From contig NZ_VTHK01000003.1 of assembly GCF_009765355.1 (NCBI RefSeq), positions 1-64,000 on the forward strand: a stretch of DNA of 64,000 nucleotides, in the 5' to 3' direction. Numbering within the stretch: position 1 is the stretch's first letter; each line of letters opens with the position of its first letter. This document shows positions 8,248 through 17,369 of the stretch, one piece after another. Source of the stretch: Amycolatopsis anabasis. Lineage in GTDB: Bacteria > Actinomycetota > Actinomycetes > Mycobacteriales > Pseudonocardiaceae. The translations under genes were made by a program, and so were the position numbers. The notes under the pieces are model-generated. The model did not search any database and had not been told where the DNA came from. It was given only the letters and a program-made list of their open reading frames with translations.

Positions 8248-10131
8248 TCAATTCGCGCCGGAACAGGTCACTTTGTCCGCTCCACCGGCCGGGCAGAAAC
8301 GGACGGTGAAGCCACCGTTCCGGGCGGTCGGAACGGTGAGCCCGGTCGTGGAATTCACCCGTTGAGTGGTGAGCGCGAGCTTTCCGTCCGCCCCGTCGCC
8401 GTAGACCTCGGCGAGCCAGTCCCCGGCGGGCAGGAAACCCAGCGGCGCGGTGACGCGTCCCGGATCGCCCGCGGTGATCGCGCCCAGGTACCACTCGGTC
8501 CCGGACCGGCGCGCGAGCACGGCGAGCTTGCCGGGCTCCCCGGCGACCAGTTCCGTCTCGTCCCAGGCGGTCGGGACCGCGCGCAGCAGGCGTTCGGCGA
8601 GCGGGTACTTCGCGTAACTCGCCGGGCTGTCCGCGAAATGCTGCACACCCGATTCGTAGACCACCGACAACGCCAGCTCGGCGGCGTCGCTGTTCGGCCG
8701 CACCCCGCTGAAGGTGACCGGGGTGAAGTCCATCGAACCGGTGAGGTTCCGGGTGAACGGCAGGGTCAGGTAGTGCTCGATCGGGAACGGCGTCCGGCCC
8801 GGTTTCGGTTTGGTGCCCTCCGCGCCCTTCACCGCCTCCACGCTCATCACCTGCGGCCAGGTGCGCTCGATGCCGCGCGGGATCGGCGCGCCGTGGAAGT
8901 TGAGCATCAGGTGGTACTTCGCCGCGGCCGCCAGCACCGCGTCGTACCAGCGCATCCGGTCCTGCCCGTCGGATTCCACGAAGTCGATCTTCAGGCCGAC
9001 CGCGCCCCAGTCGCGGTACTGGGCGAACAGCCGCTCCCGCTCGCTGTCGGTGTCGATGGTCTGCCAGCGCACCCAGAGCCAGGTGCCGACCCCGCGCTCG
9101 CGGGAGTACCGGACCAGCTCCGGTATCCAGTCGGCGTTCCAGCCGGAGTCGACCAGGTTGTACGCCCAGCCCTGCTTGCTCGCGTAGTCCACGTATTTCT
9201 TCTGCAGCGCGAGGTCGCCGGTGCCCTCGGCCCACCACGACCAGGCGGCGGCGCCGGGTTTGATCCACGAGGTGTCCGCGAACTTCGACGGGCTCGCCAG
9301 ATCGGTCACCAGGTCGCTTTCGGTGACCGTCGCCAGGTCGCCGACGACGAGCGTGCGCCACGGGGTGGCCAGCGGCCCCCGGGCGACCTCGGCCGGATCG
9401 GGCAGGGTGAGCTTGAACCGGCTCTTGCCGTCGAGCGTCAGCCGCGAACCGCCGTACCGTCCGTCCACATCGGATTCCATAATGGACAGCCAGGAGTCGC
9501 CGACGCGGAACAGCGCGGGGTAGCCGTACTCGGCCGGGGCCTGCTCCCCCACCGGCTTGTGCACGTGCACGCTCTCGTAGTCGCCGCGGCCGTTGTCGTA
9601 GGGCAGCAGGTACGAGTCGGCGGCCCGGGGCACCGCGAACTCGGACGCCTCGCCGACCACGGTCACCCAGTTCGGCGTGGGGAAGACGTACCGGTACCCC
9701 ACCCCGTCGGCGGCGACCCGGAACACCACGTCCATCGGGCGGCCGCCGGGCCCGCGCAGGTGCAGGGTCGTCTCGGCGGCGTCGAGCACGTGGTGCAGCC
9801 GCTTGCCGACCTTGGTGGTGTATTCGTCATGCACCGGTCGCTGCGAGATCCCGGCGAACCTGAGCCCGGCGGTGAAGTCCCCGTGCCCGGTCTCCACCCC
9901 GAGCGCGGACGGCTCGAGCACGGTCGTCCCGCCCCGCCGCACGGAAAGGGTGAGCCTGCCGCCGTCGAGTTCCACCCGCGCCACCGGTGCGCCACCCGCT
10001 CGCGCCGCCGCGCCGGGCGCGGTGAGCGTCCACCTCGCCGCCGGATTCGCCTGCCCGGCGGCCGCCCCGGTCCCACCCAGCACGGCCGCCACGAGCACCA
10101 CCGCGGCGCCCGCCCTCGCACTTCTCCGCAT
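8248..10131 (-). CDS. Secreted glycoside hydrolase family 97 enzyme
   Basis: A 627-aa exported protein: Sec-type signal peptide (about residues 1-28), GH97 N-terminal beta-sandwich (about 30-285), catalytic barrel (about 290-530) and a C-terminal beta domain. The barrel contains GLKIDFVESDGQD with Asp383, the position of the nucleophile in the retaining alpha-galactosidase branch of GH97, and Glu432 in MSVEAVKG as candidate acid/base; the inverting alpha-glucosidase branch lacks that Asp. So an alpha-galactosidase-like retaining enzyme is the better guess. It lies downstream of a lyase gene on the same strand. Confidence 0.85.
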   Translation of the reverse strand: MRRSARAGAAVVLVAAVLGGTGAAAGQANPAARWTLTAPGAAARAGGAPVARVELDGGRLTLSVRRGGTTVLEPSALGVETGHGDFTAGLRFAGISQRPVHDEYTTKVGKRLHHVLDAAETTLHLRGPGGRPMDVVFRVAADGVGYRYVFPTPNWVTVVGEASEFAVPRAADSYLLPYDNGRGDYESVHVHKPVGEQAPAEYGYPALFRVGDSWLSIMESDVDGRYGGSRLTLDGKSRFKLTLPDPAEVARGPLATPWRTLVVGDLATVTESDLVTDLASPSKFADTSWIKPGAAAWSWWAEGTGDLALQKKYVDYASKQGWAYNLVDSGWNADWIPELVRYSRERGVGTWLWVRWQTIDTDSERERLFAQYRDWGAVGLKIDFVESDGQDRMRWYDAVLAAAAKYHLMLNFHGAPIPRGIERTWPQVMSVEAVKGAEGTKPKPGRTPFPIEHYLTLPFTRNLTGSMDFTPVTFSGVRPNSDAAELALSVVYESGVQHFADSPASYAKYPLAERLLRAVPTAWDETELVAGEPGKLAVLARRSGTEWYLGAITAGDPGRVTAPLGFLPAGDWLAEVYGDGADGKLALTTQRVNSTTGLTVPTARNGGFTVRFCPAGGADKVTCSGAN

Positions 10132-10158
10132 GGATCATCCCTTCGGGCTCGGGGTCCT

Positions 10159-10209
10159 TCATGAGGGGTCCCCTCCGGACAAAATTTGTCAGGAGGGGAC
10201 CCCTCATGA
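10159..10209. repeat. Long perfect inverted repeat between lyase and GH97 genes
   Basis: Arms of 18 bp (10159-10176, TCATGAGGGGTCCCCTCC, and 10192-10209) are exact complements around a centre GACAAAATTTGTC that is itself palindromic. On the minus strand it follows the lyase stop and precedes the GH97 start. It may be a terminator or a dispersed hairpin repeat; the GGGGTCCCC centre of each arm is self-complementary too. Confidence 0.75.
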
Positions 10210-10226
10210 CAGTTCGTGGTCCGGTC

Positions 10227-11012
10227 TCAGACGAGCTGGTGGGCCTGGTATCCGCGGATGAGCTGGTAGCAGTCCCGCAGCCCGGAACTCTCCACGCTGC
10301 GGTAGATCCCCCACTTCGGGCGGAGGTAGTTCTTGTCCCGCCACAGGTCCACGGCCGTGGTCCGGCCGTCCACAATGGTCGTTCCGCCGTCCCGCAGCAC
10401 CCAGCGCAGGTAGCCGCCGCTGTTGGACGCCTTGAACTCCCATGCCACGTCGATCCACTTGTTCTGCAGCGGCACCCAGTCGGCGAGCACGTGTTCGATA
10501 GTGGCGTCGTCGTCGCGCAGGGTCAGCACGGTCAGCTTCGGCTTGTCCTTCTGCCGCGGCGTCAACGTCCACAGTGGACCACCGACGTCCTGGACCTTCA
10601 TCTGCATGATGTGCGTGAACCTGGTGGTCGCGGTGAGCGCACTGGCCCAGAACGCCTGGTAGCCGATCCGCCAGGTCTGGTCCTTGCCGATCTTGAGCGG
10701 GGTGCCGTCGCCGCGCATGCCCTTGGCCTCGTTGCGCTGCCGATCGGTCGAGGTGTCCCGATCCCGCGTGTGCATGTCGAAGCGCCAGTGGTCGCCCTCG
10801 ACGTAGATGTGCTTGACGCCGGGATGCGAACGCGCGCGGTCGTCTTCCAGCCCTTCGAAGGCGTTCAGCCCGTCGGTCGCCGGATTCGGATTCCACTTGA
10901 GCACCCAGGACGCCGCGGTCGCCGGTGCTGGTGTGCCCACGGCCAGCGCACCGGCCGCGCCCGCCCCGAGCGCCAGGGCCCGCCGCCGGGTGAGGCTGCT
11001 GCGGTCGTCCAT
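10227..11012 (-). CDS. Secreted heparin-lyase-I-like polysaccharide lyase
   Basis: A 261-aa protein with a twin-arginine-like signal (LTRRRALALGAGAAG, cleavage near ATA-AS at about residue 34), then a beta-jelly-roll resembling the heparin lyase I/polysaccharide lyase (Polysacc_lyase, PF14099) family: a WRFDMHTRDRD strand early and a conserved YFRPKWGIYRS-like stretch (here YLRPKWGIYRS) near the C-terminus. ATG 11012 follows GGAGAG with normal spacing. The substrate is probably an acidic polysaccharide, but cannot be read from sequence. It may share transcription with the GH97 gene downstream, across a strong hairpin. Confidence 0.7.
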   Translation of the reverse strand: MDDRSSLTRRRALALGAGAAGALAVGTPAPATAASWVLKWNPNPATDGLNAFEGLEDDRARSHPGVKHIYVEGDHWRFDMHTRDRDTSTDRQRNEAKGMRGDGTPLKIGKDQTWRIGYQAFWASALTATTRFTHIMQMKVQDVGGPLWTLTPRQKDKPKLTVLTLRDDDATIEHVLADWVPLQNKWIDVAWEFKASNSGGYLRWVLRDGGTTIVDGRTTAVDLWRDKNYLRPKWGIYRSVESSGLRDCYQLIRGYQAHQLV

Positions 11013-11790
11013 CACTGCTCTCCTTTCTCCAGGGCGGCGACGAACAGGCGGGGACGGATTCCGTGGACGAAGGCACGCAGGTCGGGCCGCCCCGGTCGGC
11101 GCAGGTGGTGCCCGCAATTCCGCGTACCAAGCTCGCGGTGGCCACGGGCAGACGAGGTCCCGCCCGGCCAGAAAGCCCGCCCAGTCCGCGTCGGTCGCCA
11201 TCCGGTTCGCGAGCCGGACGCCCTCCTGACCTGCGGGCTCGACCGGTTCAGTGGCGTGTGCCACTGCGCGCAGCGCGCGGCGCATCGCACCGGCGGACAA
11301 CTCCGTCGGGGGAAACCACCGGTCTCGTGCATCTGCCACTCCCAGGGCCGCGCCGCTATAGATCGGATGTCTACGCCGCACACAAGATATGATGTACCTC
11401 ACAACTCGTCAACGACAATCAACACTCAACAGCCAAATGGCCGACAGCCGACGAATTCCTTGCCGAGCCGTTCGCCAACTGCGCGCCGCGCGCCCCGCCC
11501 AGAGATCCGATGAACTGGCCTTGCGGGCGAGTAGGGTGAACACCCGGCGTCCGGCACCTCCCCGGACGAAGTCACCCGGAAGCATGGGCGCATGTCTCGT
11601 CCATCACAGAGACCACACCGAGGTTGAGCCGTGCGTGGCGGTCAGGTCTAGCATCCTTTTCATCCACGCTCGATGACCTTGATCTCGGCAGAGTCGCCGC
11701 CAGATGTCCCAAGTGGACGCTCAGCGATCGGCACCGGAATTACTGGTCACCCGGGCACAGTCCAGCCATGACGTTGGAGGCCGTTCACCG
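11013..11790. other. 778-bp intergenic region, possible gene remnant, sdh promoter region
   Basis: No intact gene was recognised. The first part (about 11013-11402, minus strand) stays open in frame with the lyase and encodes a protein-like stretch (DARDRWFPPTELSAGAM and GRDLVCPWPPRAWY) with no recognised family; it could be a remnant. The middle (about 11355-11450) is clearly less GC-rich than its surroundings and suits promoters. The last 60 bp lead into sdhC, whose ribosome site GGAGG is at 11776-11780. No terminator or RNA gene was seen. Confidence 0.4.
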
Positions 11791-12231
11791 ATGTCCACCA
11801 CGGCTAGCACCGCCGAGGAGGCGGGCGCGAGCAATCGGGCGGGTGCCTCACGCCGGGCCGGGACGTTCTACCGGGGCGACCCCGGTATGTGGTCCTGGGT
11901 CCTGCACCGGATCACCGGCGTGCTCACGTTCTTCTTCCTGTTCGTGCACGTGCTCGACACCGCGCTCGTGCGGGTCTCACCGGAGACCTACAACGAGGTC
12001 ATCGAGACCTACAAGACGCCGATCGTGAACCTCATGGAGGTCGGCCTGGTCGGCGCGGTGCTCTACCACGCGCTCAACGGCATCCGGGTCATGCTGGTCG
12101 ACTTCTGGTCCAAGGGCCCCAAGTACCAGCGGCCGATGCTGTGGACGATCGTCGGCATCTGGCTCGTGGTGATGATTCCCGGTGCTATCGCGATGCTCTG
12201 GCGCACCGCGTCCGAAATGTTTGGCGGGTGA
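11791..12231 (+). CDS. sdhC: Succinate dehydrogenase cytochrome b556 subunit
   Basis: A 146-aa membrane anchor of complex II. After a Ser/Ala-rich cytosolic tail come three transmembrane helices; HRITGVLTFFFLFVHVLD carries the family SxxHRxTG-like quinone-site region and a haem-ligand histidine candidate. ATG 11791 has GGAGG ten nucleotides upstream; a longer in-frame start at 11704 lacks conservation signs. First gene of sdhCDAB. Confidence 0.92.
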   Translation: MSTTASTAEEAGASNRAGASRRAGTFYRGDPGMWSWVLHRITGVLTFFFLFVHVLDTALVRVSPETYNEVIETYKTPIVNLMEVGLVGAVLYHALNGIRVMLVDFWSKGPKYQRPMLWTIVGIWLVVMIPGAIAMLWRTASEMFGG

Positions 12232-12240
12232 CCTGCAGAG

Positions 12241-12660
12241 ATGACCACCGAAACACTCACGCTGGACAAACCGCGCTCGCCCCGCCGCCCCGCCGCGCGC
12301 CGCAGCAACTTCGAGCTCTACAGCTGGCTGTTCATGCGGATCTCGGGCCTGGCGCTCATCGTGCTGGTGCTCGGCCACCTGCTCATCATGAACGTCCTCG
12401 ACGGCGGCGTGCACCGCATCAACTGGGGCTTCGTCGCCGGCCGCTGGGCCTCGCCGTTCTGGCAGTTCTGGGACCTGGCGATGCTGTGGCTCGCGCAGTT
12501 GCACGGCGGCAACGGGCTGCGCACGATCATCGACGACTACGCCCGCAAGGACACCACGCGGTTCTGGCTGAAGATCGTGCTCTACGTGTCGATGGCGCTG
12601 ATCCTCGCCGTCGGCACCATGGTGATCTTCACCTTCGACCCGAACATGCCGGCTGACTGA
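12241..12660 (+). CDS. sdhD: Succinate dehydrogenase membrane anchor subunit
   Basis: A 139-aa second anchor subunit with three membrane helices. [20 protein letters not shown] and the following [12 protein letters not shown] helix carry the histidine expected as a haem or quinone ligand; [19 protein letters not shown] is typical of actinobacterial SdhD. It starts 9 bp after sdhC, so the two are co-translated, and it is followed by sdhA 26 bp later. Confidence 0.92.
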   Translation: MTTETLTLDKPRSPRRPAARRSNFELYSWLFMRISGLALIVLVLGHLLIMNVLDGGVHRINWGFVAGRWASPFWQFWDLAMLWLAQLHGGNGLRTIIDDYARKDTTRFWLKIVLYVSMALILAVGTMVIFTFDPNMPAD

Positions 12661-12686
12661 ACCACCACCACACGCGGAGTTTTCCC

Positions 12687-14474
12687 ATGCAGTTCCACAA
12701 GTACGACGTGGTGATCGTCGGAGCCGGGGGCGCCGGAATGCGCGCGGCCATCGAGGCCGGCCAGCGCACCCGGACCGCGGTGCTCACCAAGCTCTACCCG
12801 ACCCGTTCGCACACCGGCGCCGCCCAGGGCGGCATGTGCGCCGCGCTCGCCAATGTCGAAGAGGACAACTGGGAGTGGCACACCTTCGACACCGTCAAGG
12901 GTGGCGACTACCTGACCGACCAGGACGCGGCCGAGATCATGGCGAAGGAAGCCATCGACGCGGTGCTCGACCTGGAGAAGATGGGGCTGCCGTTCAACCG
13001 CACCCCGGAAGGCAAGATCGACCAGCGGCGGTTCGGCGGGCACACCCGGGACCACGGCAAGGCCGCGGTGCGCCGGGCCTGCTACGCGGCCGACCGCACC
13101 GGGCACATGATCCTGCAGACGCTCTACCAGAACTGCGTCAAGCACGGCATCGAGTTCTTCAACGAGTTCTACGTCCTCGACATCGCGCTGACCGACACCC
13201 CGGACGGCCCGGTGGCCTCCGGCGCGATCGCATACGAACTGGCCACCGGTGAGATCCACGTCTTCCAGGCCAAGTCGATCGTGTTCGCGACCGGCGGCTT
13301 CGGCAAGGTGTTCAAGACGACGTCGAACGCGCACACGCTGACCGGCGACGGCATGGGCATCTACTACCGCAAGGGCCTGCCGCTGGAGGACATCGAGTTC
13401 TACCAGTTCCACCCGACCGGCCTGGCCGGGCTCGGCATCCTGCTCACCGAAGGCGCCCGCGGCGAAGGCGCGATCCTGCGCAACGCCGACGGCGAACGGT
13501 TCATGGAACGCTACGCGCCCACCATCAAGGACCTCGCGCCCCGCGACATCGTCGCCCGCTCGATGGTGCTCGAGGTGCTGGAAGGCCGCGGCGCCGGGCC
13601 GCACAAGGATTACGTCTACCTCGACTGCACCCACCTCGGCGCGGAGGTCCTGGAGACCAAGCTGCCGGACATCACCGAATTCGCGCGCACCTACCTCGGC
13701 GTGGACCCGGTGCACGAACCGGTGCCGGTGTACCCCACCGCGCACTACGCGATGGGCGGCATCCCGACCAACGTCCACGGCGAAGCCTTGCGGGACAACG
13801 AGAACGTGATCCCCGGCCTGTACGCCGCCGGTGAGGTCGCCTGCGTCTCGGTGCACGGCGCGAACCGGCTCGGCACCAACTCGCTGCTGGACATCAACGT
13901 GTTCGGCCGCCGCGCCGGCATCGCGGCCGCCGAATACGCGGGCGGGCACGAGTTCGTCGAACTGCCCGACAACCCGGCGAAACTGGTCGAGGGCATGGTC
14001 GACCACCTGCGCACCGCCCACGGCGGCGAGCGGGTCGCCGACATCCGCACCGAACTGCAGCAGACGATGGACACCAACGCCGCCGTCTACCGCACCGAGG
14101 ACACCCTCAAGCAGGCGCTGACCGACGTGCAGGCGCTGAAGGAGCGTTACGGCCGGATTTCGGTGCAGGACAAGGGACTGCGGTACAACACCGACCTGCT
14201 GGAGGCGATCGAGCTGGGCTTCCTGCTCGACCTCGCCGAGGCCCTGGTGACCGCCGCCCTGGCCCGCAAGGAATCCCGCGGCGGCCACGCCCGGGAGGAC
14301 TACCCGAACCGCGACGACACCAACTTCATGCGGCACTCGATGTCGTACAAGCAACTGCCGGAGAAGGAGGACCCGGACGCGCCGCTCGGCCTGACCGGTT
14401 TCCTCGCCGACATCCGGTTGGACTACAAGCCGGTGACCTTCACCCGGTACGAGCCGATGGAGCGCAAGTACTGA
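12687..14474 (+). CDS. sdhA: Succinate dehydrogenase flavoprotein subunit
   Basis: A 595-aa FAD subunit oxidising succinate to fumarate. The dinucleotide motif [10 protein letters not shown] is at residues 11-20, and the covalent-FAD histidine is H42 in [10 protein letters not shown]. The capping domain and the FHPTGL substrate region are intact, and the C-terminus ends in the usual SYKQL...[13 protein letters not shown] region. GCGGAG precedes the ATG. Full family length; catalytic half of complex II with sdhB. Confidence 0.97.
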   Translation: MQFHKYDVVIVGAGGAGMRAAIEAGQRTRTAVLTKLYPTRSHTGAAQGGMCAALANVEEDNWEWHTFDTVKGGDYLTDQDAAEIMAKEAIDAVLDLEKMGLPFNRTPEGKIDQRRFGGHTRDHGKAAVRRACYAADRTGHMILQTLYQNCVKHGIEFFNEFYVLDIALTDTPDGPVASGAIAYELATGEIHVFQAKSIVFATGGFGKVFKTTSNAHTLTGDGMGIYYRKGLPLEDIEFYQFHPTGLAGLGILLTEGARGEGAILRNADGERFMERYAPTIKDLAPRDIVARSMVLEVLEGRGAGPHKDYVYLDCTHLGAEVLETKLPDITEFARTYLGVDPVHEPVPVYPTAHYAMGGIPTNVHGEALRDNENVIPGLYAAGEVACVSVHGANRLGTNSLLDINVFGRRAGIAAAEYAGGHEFVELPDNPAKLVEGMVDHLRTAHGGERVADIRTELQQTMDTNAAVYRTEDTLKQALTDVQALKERYGRISVQDKGLRYNTDLLEAIELGFLLDLAEALVTAALARKESRGGHAREDYPNRDDTNFMRHSMSYKQLPEKEDPDAPLGLTGFLADIRLDYKPVTFTRYEPMERKY

Positions 14475-14647
14475 TGTCTCTGGAAACGCGCGATCGACGA
14501 ACGCGTCTACGGGCCGCTCCTTCACGACGCACGCTCAGCCTCCGCCGATCGGCGACCCGCAGCCACGTTCGCGAGGCCTTCGGCCAGGGCGCGTCTTCCA
14601 CTCACCTCACGCCGCACACGGACTTCTCGATTGGGTTCACCAAATGA
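14474..14647 (+). CDS. Possible 57-aa translationally coupled small ORF between sdhA and sdhB
   Basis: The ATG at 14474 shares a base with the sdhA stop (TGATG), and its TGA at 14645-14647 overlaps the sdhB ATG (ATGA). The frame is open for all 57 codons and exactly fills the gap. The product would be Arg/Ser/Thr-rich with no recognised domain. About 30% of its third positions are A or T, far more than in neighbouring genes, which argues against long-standing protein selection. It may matter only as a coupling device, since sdhB lacks a clear Shine-Dalgarno. Confidence 0.3.
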   Translation: MSLETRDRRTRLRAAPSRRTLSLRRSATRSHVREAFGQGASSTHLTPHTDFSIGFTK

Positions 14648-15423
14648 CTGCCGCGACCACCACCCAAGGCCACGACACTTCGGAGATCCCGGCGCCGGAG
14701 GGATCCGTCACCATCACGGTGAAGATCCAGCGCTTCAACCCGGAGATCGACTCGGAGCCGCACTGGGAGTCCTACGACGTCCCGGCGCTGCCCACCGACC
14801 GGGTCCTGAACCTGCTGATGAACATCAAGAACTACGTGGACGGCACCCTGTCGTTCCGGCGATCCTGCGCCCACGGGATCTGCGGTTCGGATGCCATGCA
14901 GATCAACGGGATCAACCGGCTCGCCTGCAAGGTCCTGGTGAAGGACCTGCTGGCCAAGGACGGCAAGCAGTCCACGGTGACCATCGCGCCGATCAAGGGC
15001 CTGACCACGATGAAGGATCTCTATGTCGACATGGAGCCCTTCTTCGAGGCGTTCCGCGCGGTCAAGCCGTACCTGATCGCGTACGGCAACGAGCCCACCC
15101 GCGAACGGATCCAGTCGGTCGCCGACCGGGAGCGCTTCGACGACACCACCAAGTGCATCCTGTGCGCCTGCTGCACTTCGTCCTGCCCGGTGTACTGGAA
15201 CGACGGCTCCTACTTCGGCCCGGCGGCGATCGTCAACGCGCACCGGTTCATCTTCGACTCGCGCGACGAGGGTTCCGAGGAACGGCTGGACATCCTCAAC
15301 GACGCCGAGGGCGTGTGGCGCTGCCGCACCACGTTCAACTGCACCGACGCCTGCCCGCGTGGCATCCAGGTCACCAAGGCGATCCAGGAAGTGAAGCGCG
15401 CCCTGCTGTTCAAGCGCGTCTGA
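14644..15423 (+). CDS. sdhB: Succinate dehydrogenase iron-sulfur subunit
   Basis: A 259-aa electron-transfer subunit. The N-terminal plant-type ferredoxin domain has SFRRSCAHGICGSDAM for the [2Fe-2S] cluster; the C-terminal domain has CILCACCTSSCPVYW and CTDACPRG for the [4Fe-4S] and [3Fe-4S] clusters. Compared with the usual pattern nothing is missing. It lies 169 bp after sdhA, an unusual gap in this operon, and is followed by a strong terminator. Confidence 0.96.
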   Translation: MTAATTTQGHDTSEIPAPEGSVTITVKIQRFNPEIDSEPHWESYDVPALPTDRVLNLLMNIKNYVDGTLSFRRSCAHGICGSDAMQINGINRLACKVLVKDLLAKDGKQSTVTIAPIKGLTTMKDLYVDMEPFFEAFRAVKPYLIAYGNEPTRERIQSVADRERFDDTTKCILCACCTSSCPVYWNDGSYFGPAAIVNAHRFIFDSRDEGSEERLDILNDAEGVWRCRTTFNCTDACPRGIQVTKAIQEVKRALLFKRV

Positions 15424-15438
15424 CGAACCAACGCCACC

Positions 15439-15490
15439 CGGAACCCCGGGGCGCGTGCTCCCGCTGCGGAGCACGCGCCCCGGGGTTCCG
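15439..15490 (+). terminator. sdh operon terminator
   Basis: A perfect 23-bp stem (from CGGAACCCCGGGGCGC onward, with its complement at 15468-15490) encloses a 6-nt loop, CGCTGC, and is followed by TCGTTTTC. It begins 15 bp after the sdhB stop. A textbook intrinsic terminator. Confidence 0.9.
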
Positions 15491-15652
15491 TCGTTTTCAA
15501 ACCTGCTGCCGTGTGCTGGTGGGCGGGTGCCGTTGCGGAAGGAAGACCCGGAGTCGCCTGTCCGGAGTGAACCTGGCCCCGGGCGTATCGGACATCCTGC
15601 GCACGTATTGGCCGTCGCGGTGCGGCGTGCGGGGCCGCTGCCGCGTGCTGGG

Positions 15653-15699
15653 GGTCGTGAGTGTTAAGGCCGGTTAGAACCGGTCCGAACACTCACGAC
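15653..15699. repeat. Palindromic repeat family A, copy 2 (complete)
   Basis: Flank GGTCGTGAGTGTTAA, core GGCCGGTTAGAACCGGTC, then the complementary flank AACACTCACGAC. It ends one base before the stop codon of the B3/4-domain gene on the minus strand, so again it sits at a gene 3' end. See copies at 51-86 and 62784-62831. Confidence 0.85.
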
Positions 15700-16392
15700 T
15701 CAGAATTCGAATCGGGGTGTGGATTCGCTCAGCAGGGCGGTTTTCGGGGTTGTCGACCAGGCCGCGCCGAGTTCGTCCGCGAGGGTGGCGGTGAGTTTCC
15801 CGACGTCCTCGGGCGCCGTCTCGTGCATCCCTTCCGCGACGATCAGGACGGTGGCCGTGGTGTCCCGGACCGCGGAGAGGCCGCTCTGCCGGTTCGTCCA
15901 CCGCCGGGCGTGCGCCTGCCCGGCTTGGTCCGCGAAGATCACCTCGTTCTTGTCGGGATTCTCGGTCGCGCCGGAGAACGTCACGTAGGTTTCGCCTCCC
16001 TCCGCGTACCGGACCTCGAGGTACTCCGCGACCTCGGAAACGTCGATCGCGGCCACCGGGATCGCGAAGGCGAGCGAAATCGCGTTGCAGAGGTCGACCA
16101 GGGGATGGATCCGGGGCAGGGCCCGTTCCTTCCGGAACCGCCGGAGGAGCGATTCCGAAGCGCACCGGTATTGGGTGGGCTTGAGACCCATTCTCGAAAA
16201 CGTCCCCCGCCAGGCCCGGATCTCCGGCAACTCGCTTTCCGTGGTGCTCGCGAGCCGGGATTCCGCGATGGTGTTGAACCTGGCGACCTGGGGCTCGACG
16301 GAAACGTCCCGGTGGATTCCCTCCGCGTAGAGCACGGCGGGAACAAGCTCCGGGAAGTCCCGCCAGATCTCCGCCGAATGCCGAAAGTGCAT
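15700..16392 (-). CDS. B3/4 tRNA-binding-domain protein
   Basis: A 230-aa stand-alone protein of the B3/B4 domain family (COG3382), the fold found in the phenylalanyl-tRNA synthetase beta subunit; stand-alone members are suspected of editing or trans-editing, unproven. Typical blocks are visible: an RAWRGTFSRMGLKPTQYRCA-like stretch, then HPLVDLCNAISL and VIFADQAGQAHARRWTNRQS. ATG 16392 is preferred over TTG 16395 because GAGG sits 6-7 nt upstream. It follows the EamA gene with no gap (TAGTTGATG), so the two are co-expressed. Confidence 0.82.
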   Translation of the reverse strand: MHFRHSAEIWRDFPELVPAVLYAEGIHRDVSVEPQVARFNTIAESRLASTTESELPEIRAWRGTFSRMGLKPTQYRCASESLLRRFRKERALPRIHPLVDLCNAISLAFAIPVAAIDVSEVAEYLEVRYAEGGETYVTFSGATENPDKNEVIFADQAGQAHARRWTNRQSGLSAVRDTTATVLIVAEGMHETAPEDVGKLTATLADELGAAWSTTPKTALLSESTPRFEF

Positions 16393-16395
16393 CAA

Positions 16396-17358
16396 CTACC
16401 TCGCTATCAGAACCGTACTGTCCGATTCGTTCTCGTCTCGCGGGTCCGGTTCGACCCGCCGCCGTCCGGGCCGGTCGACGAATCCCACGGCCAGCCCGAG
16501 CCCGATGATCACCATGCCGATCCACGCACCCAGGCCCGGCATCGGCCTGCCCAAGGCGGCGCCGAGGAGCGCCGCCGCCGGGGCGGCGATGCCACTCATC
16601 AACCCCGCCACCCCCGCGCCGATCCGCTCGACGCTGGTGAACCAGAGCACGAAGGCCACCGCCGTGGCCACCACACCCAGATACGCCACCGCCGCCAGGT
16701 GTTCGGCCGTGGCCAACTCGCCCAGCCGCCCGCCCTCGGTGACCAACGCCAGCAGTCCGAACGCGACGGTCGCGACCACCGCCGTCGCCAGCGAGTAGCT
16801 CCACGCACCCATCCTCGGCAACGCGGGCGTGCCCAGGAGCGTGAATCCCGCCTCGCCGACCAGCATCGACACCGCGAGCAGAATCCCGACCACGTCCGAA
16901 CGCCCGCCCCCGTTGACTATGACCGCGCCCGCACTGACCACCACCGCGGCGAGGACGACCCGGCGGCGCGGGGGCTGCCGTTTCAGCACCGGGCCGACGA
17001 TGGCGAGCAGGATGGGCACGCAGGCGACGGCCGCACCGAGCACCGCCGGATCCGCGTGCGCCGTCCCGGCCAGCAGGGCCACGTTGAACAGCACGAGTCC
17101 GGACAGGGCCCCGAGGAGCACCCAGAGCCACTCCGCGCCGCGCGGGACCACGAGCCGCTGACCGCACAGCTTGGCGAATCCGCAAAGCACCGCCGCCGCG
17201 AGGGCATAACGTCCCGCTTGCCCCGCGAAGAGCGGGACGTCCCGCAGGAGCGAGTTCACGGCGACGCTGCTGCCGACCAGGAACATCGCCAGCGCCCCGG
17301 GTACCGCGCCACGGACCACCCCGGCGCCGACCTTGTTCGCAGTCTTCACCAGCCCCAA
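16396..17358 (-). CDS. EamA/DMT-family transporter
   Basis: A 320-aa inner-membrane protein with about ten transmembrane helices in two EamA repeats (RhaT/YdcZ superfamily), likely an exporter of an amino acid or related metabolite. The start is TTG 17358 or GTG 17349; neither has a strong ribosome site. It is divergent from a MocR-type regulator with a palindromic operator between them, a common pairing in which the regulator controls the transporter. Substrate unknown. Confidence 0.87.
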   Translation of the reverse strand: MGLVKTANKVGAGVVRGAVPGALAMFLVGSSVAVNSLLRDVPLFAGQAGRYALAAAVLCGFAKLCGQRLVVPRGAEWLWVLLGALSGLVLFNVALLAGTAHADPAVLGAAVACVPILLAIVGPVLKRQPPRRRVVLAAVVVSAGAVIVNGGGRSDVVGILLAVSMLVGEAGFTLLGTPALPRMGAWSYSLATAVVATVAFGLLALVTEGGRLGELATAEHLAAVAYLGVVATAVAFVLWFTSVERIGAGVAGLMSGIAAPAAALLGAALGRPMPGLGAWIGMVIIGLGLAVGFVDRPGRRRVEPDPRDENESDSTVLIAR

Positions 17359-17369
17359 CCTGCCCCAGG

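Noticed and set aside
12582..14525. Long open frame antisense to sdhA
   Set aside because: Typical antisense openness of very high-GC coding DNA; low-complexity Arg/Gly/Val/Asp-rich product without domains, and sdhA itself is certain.
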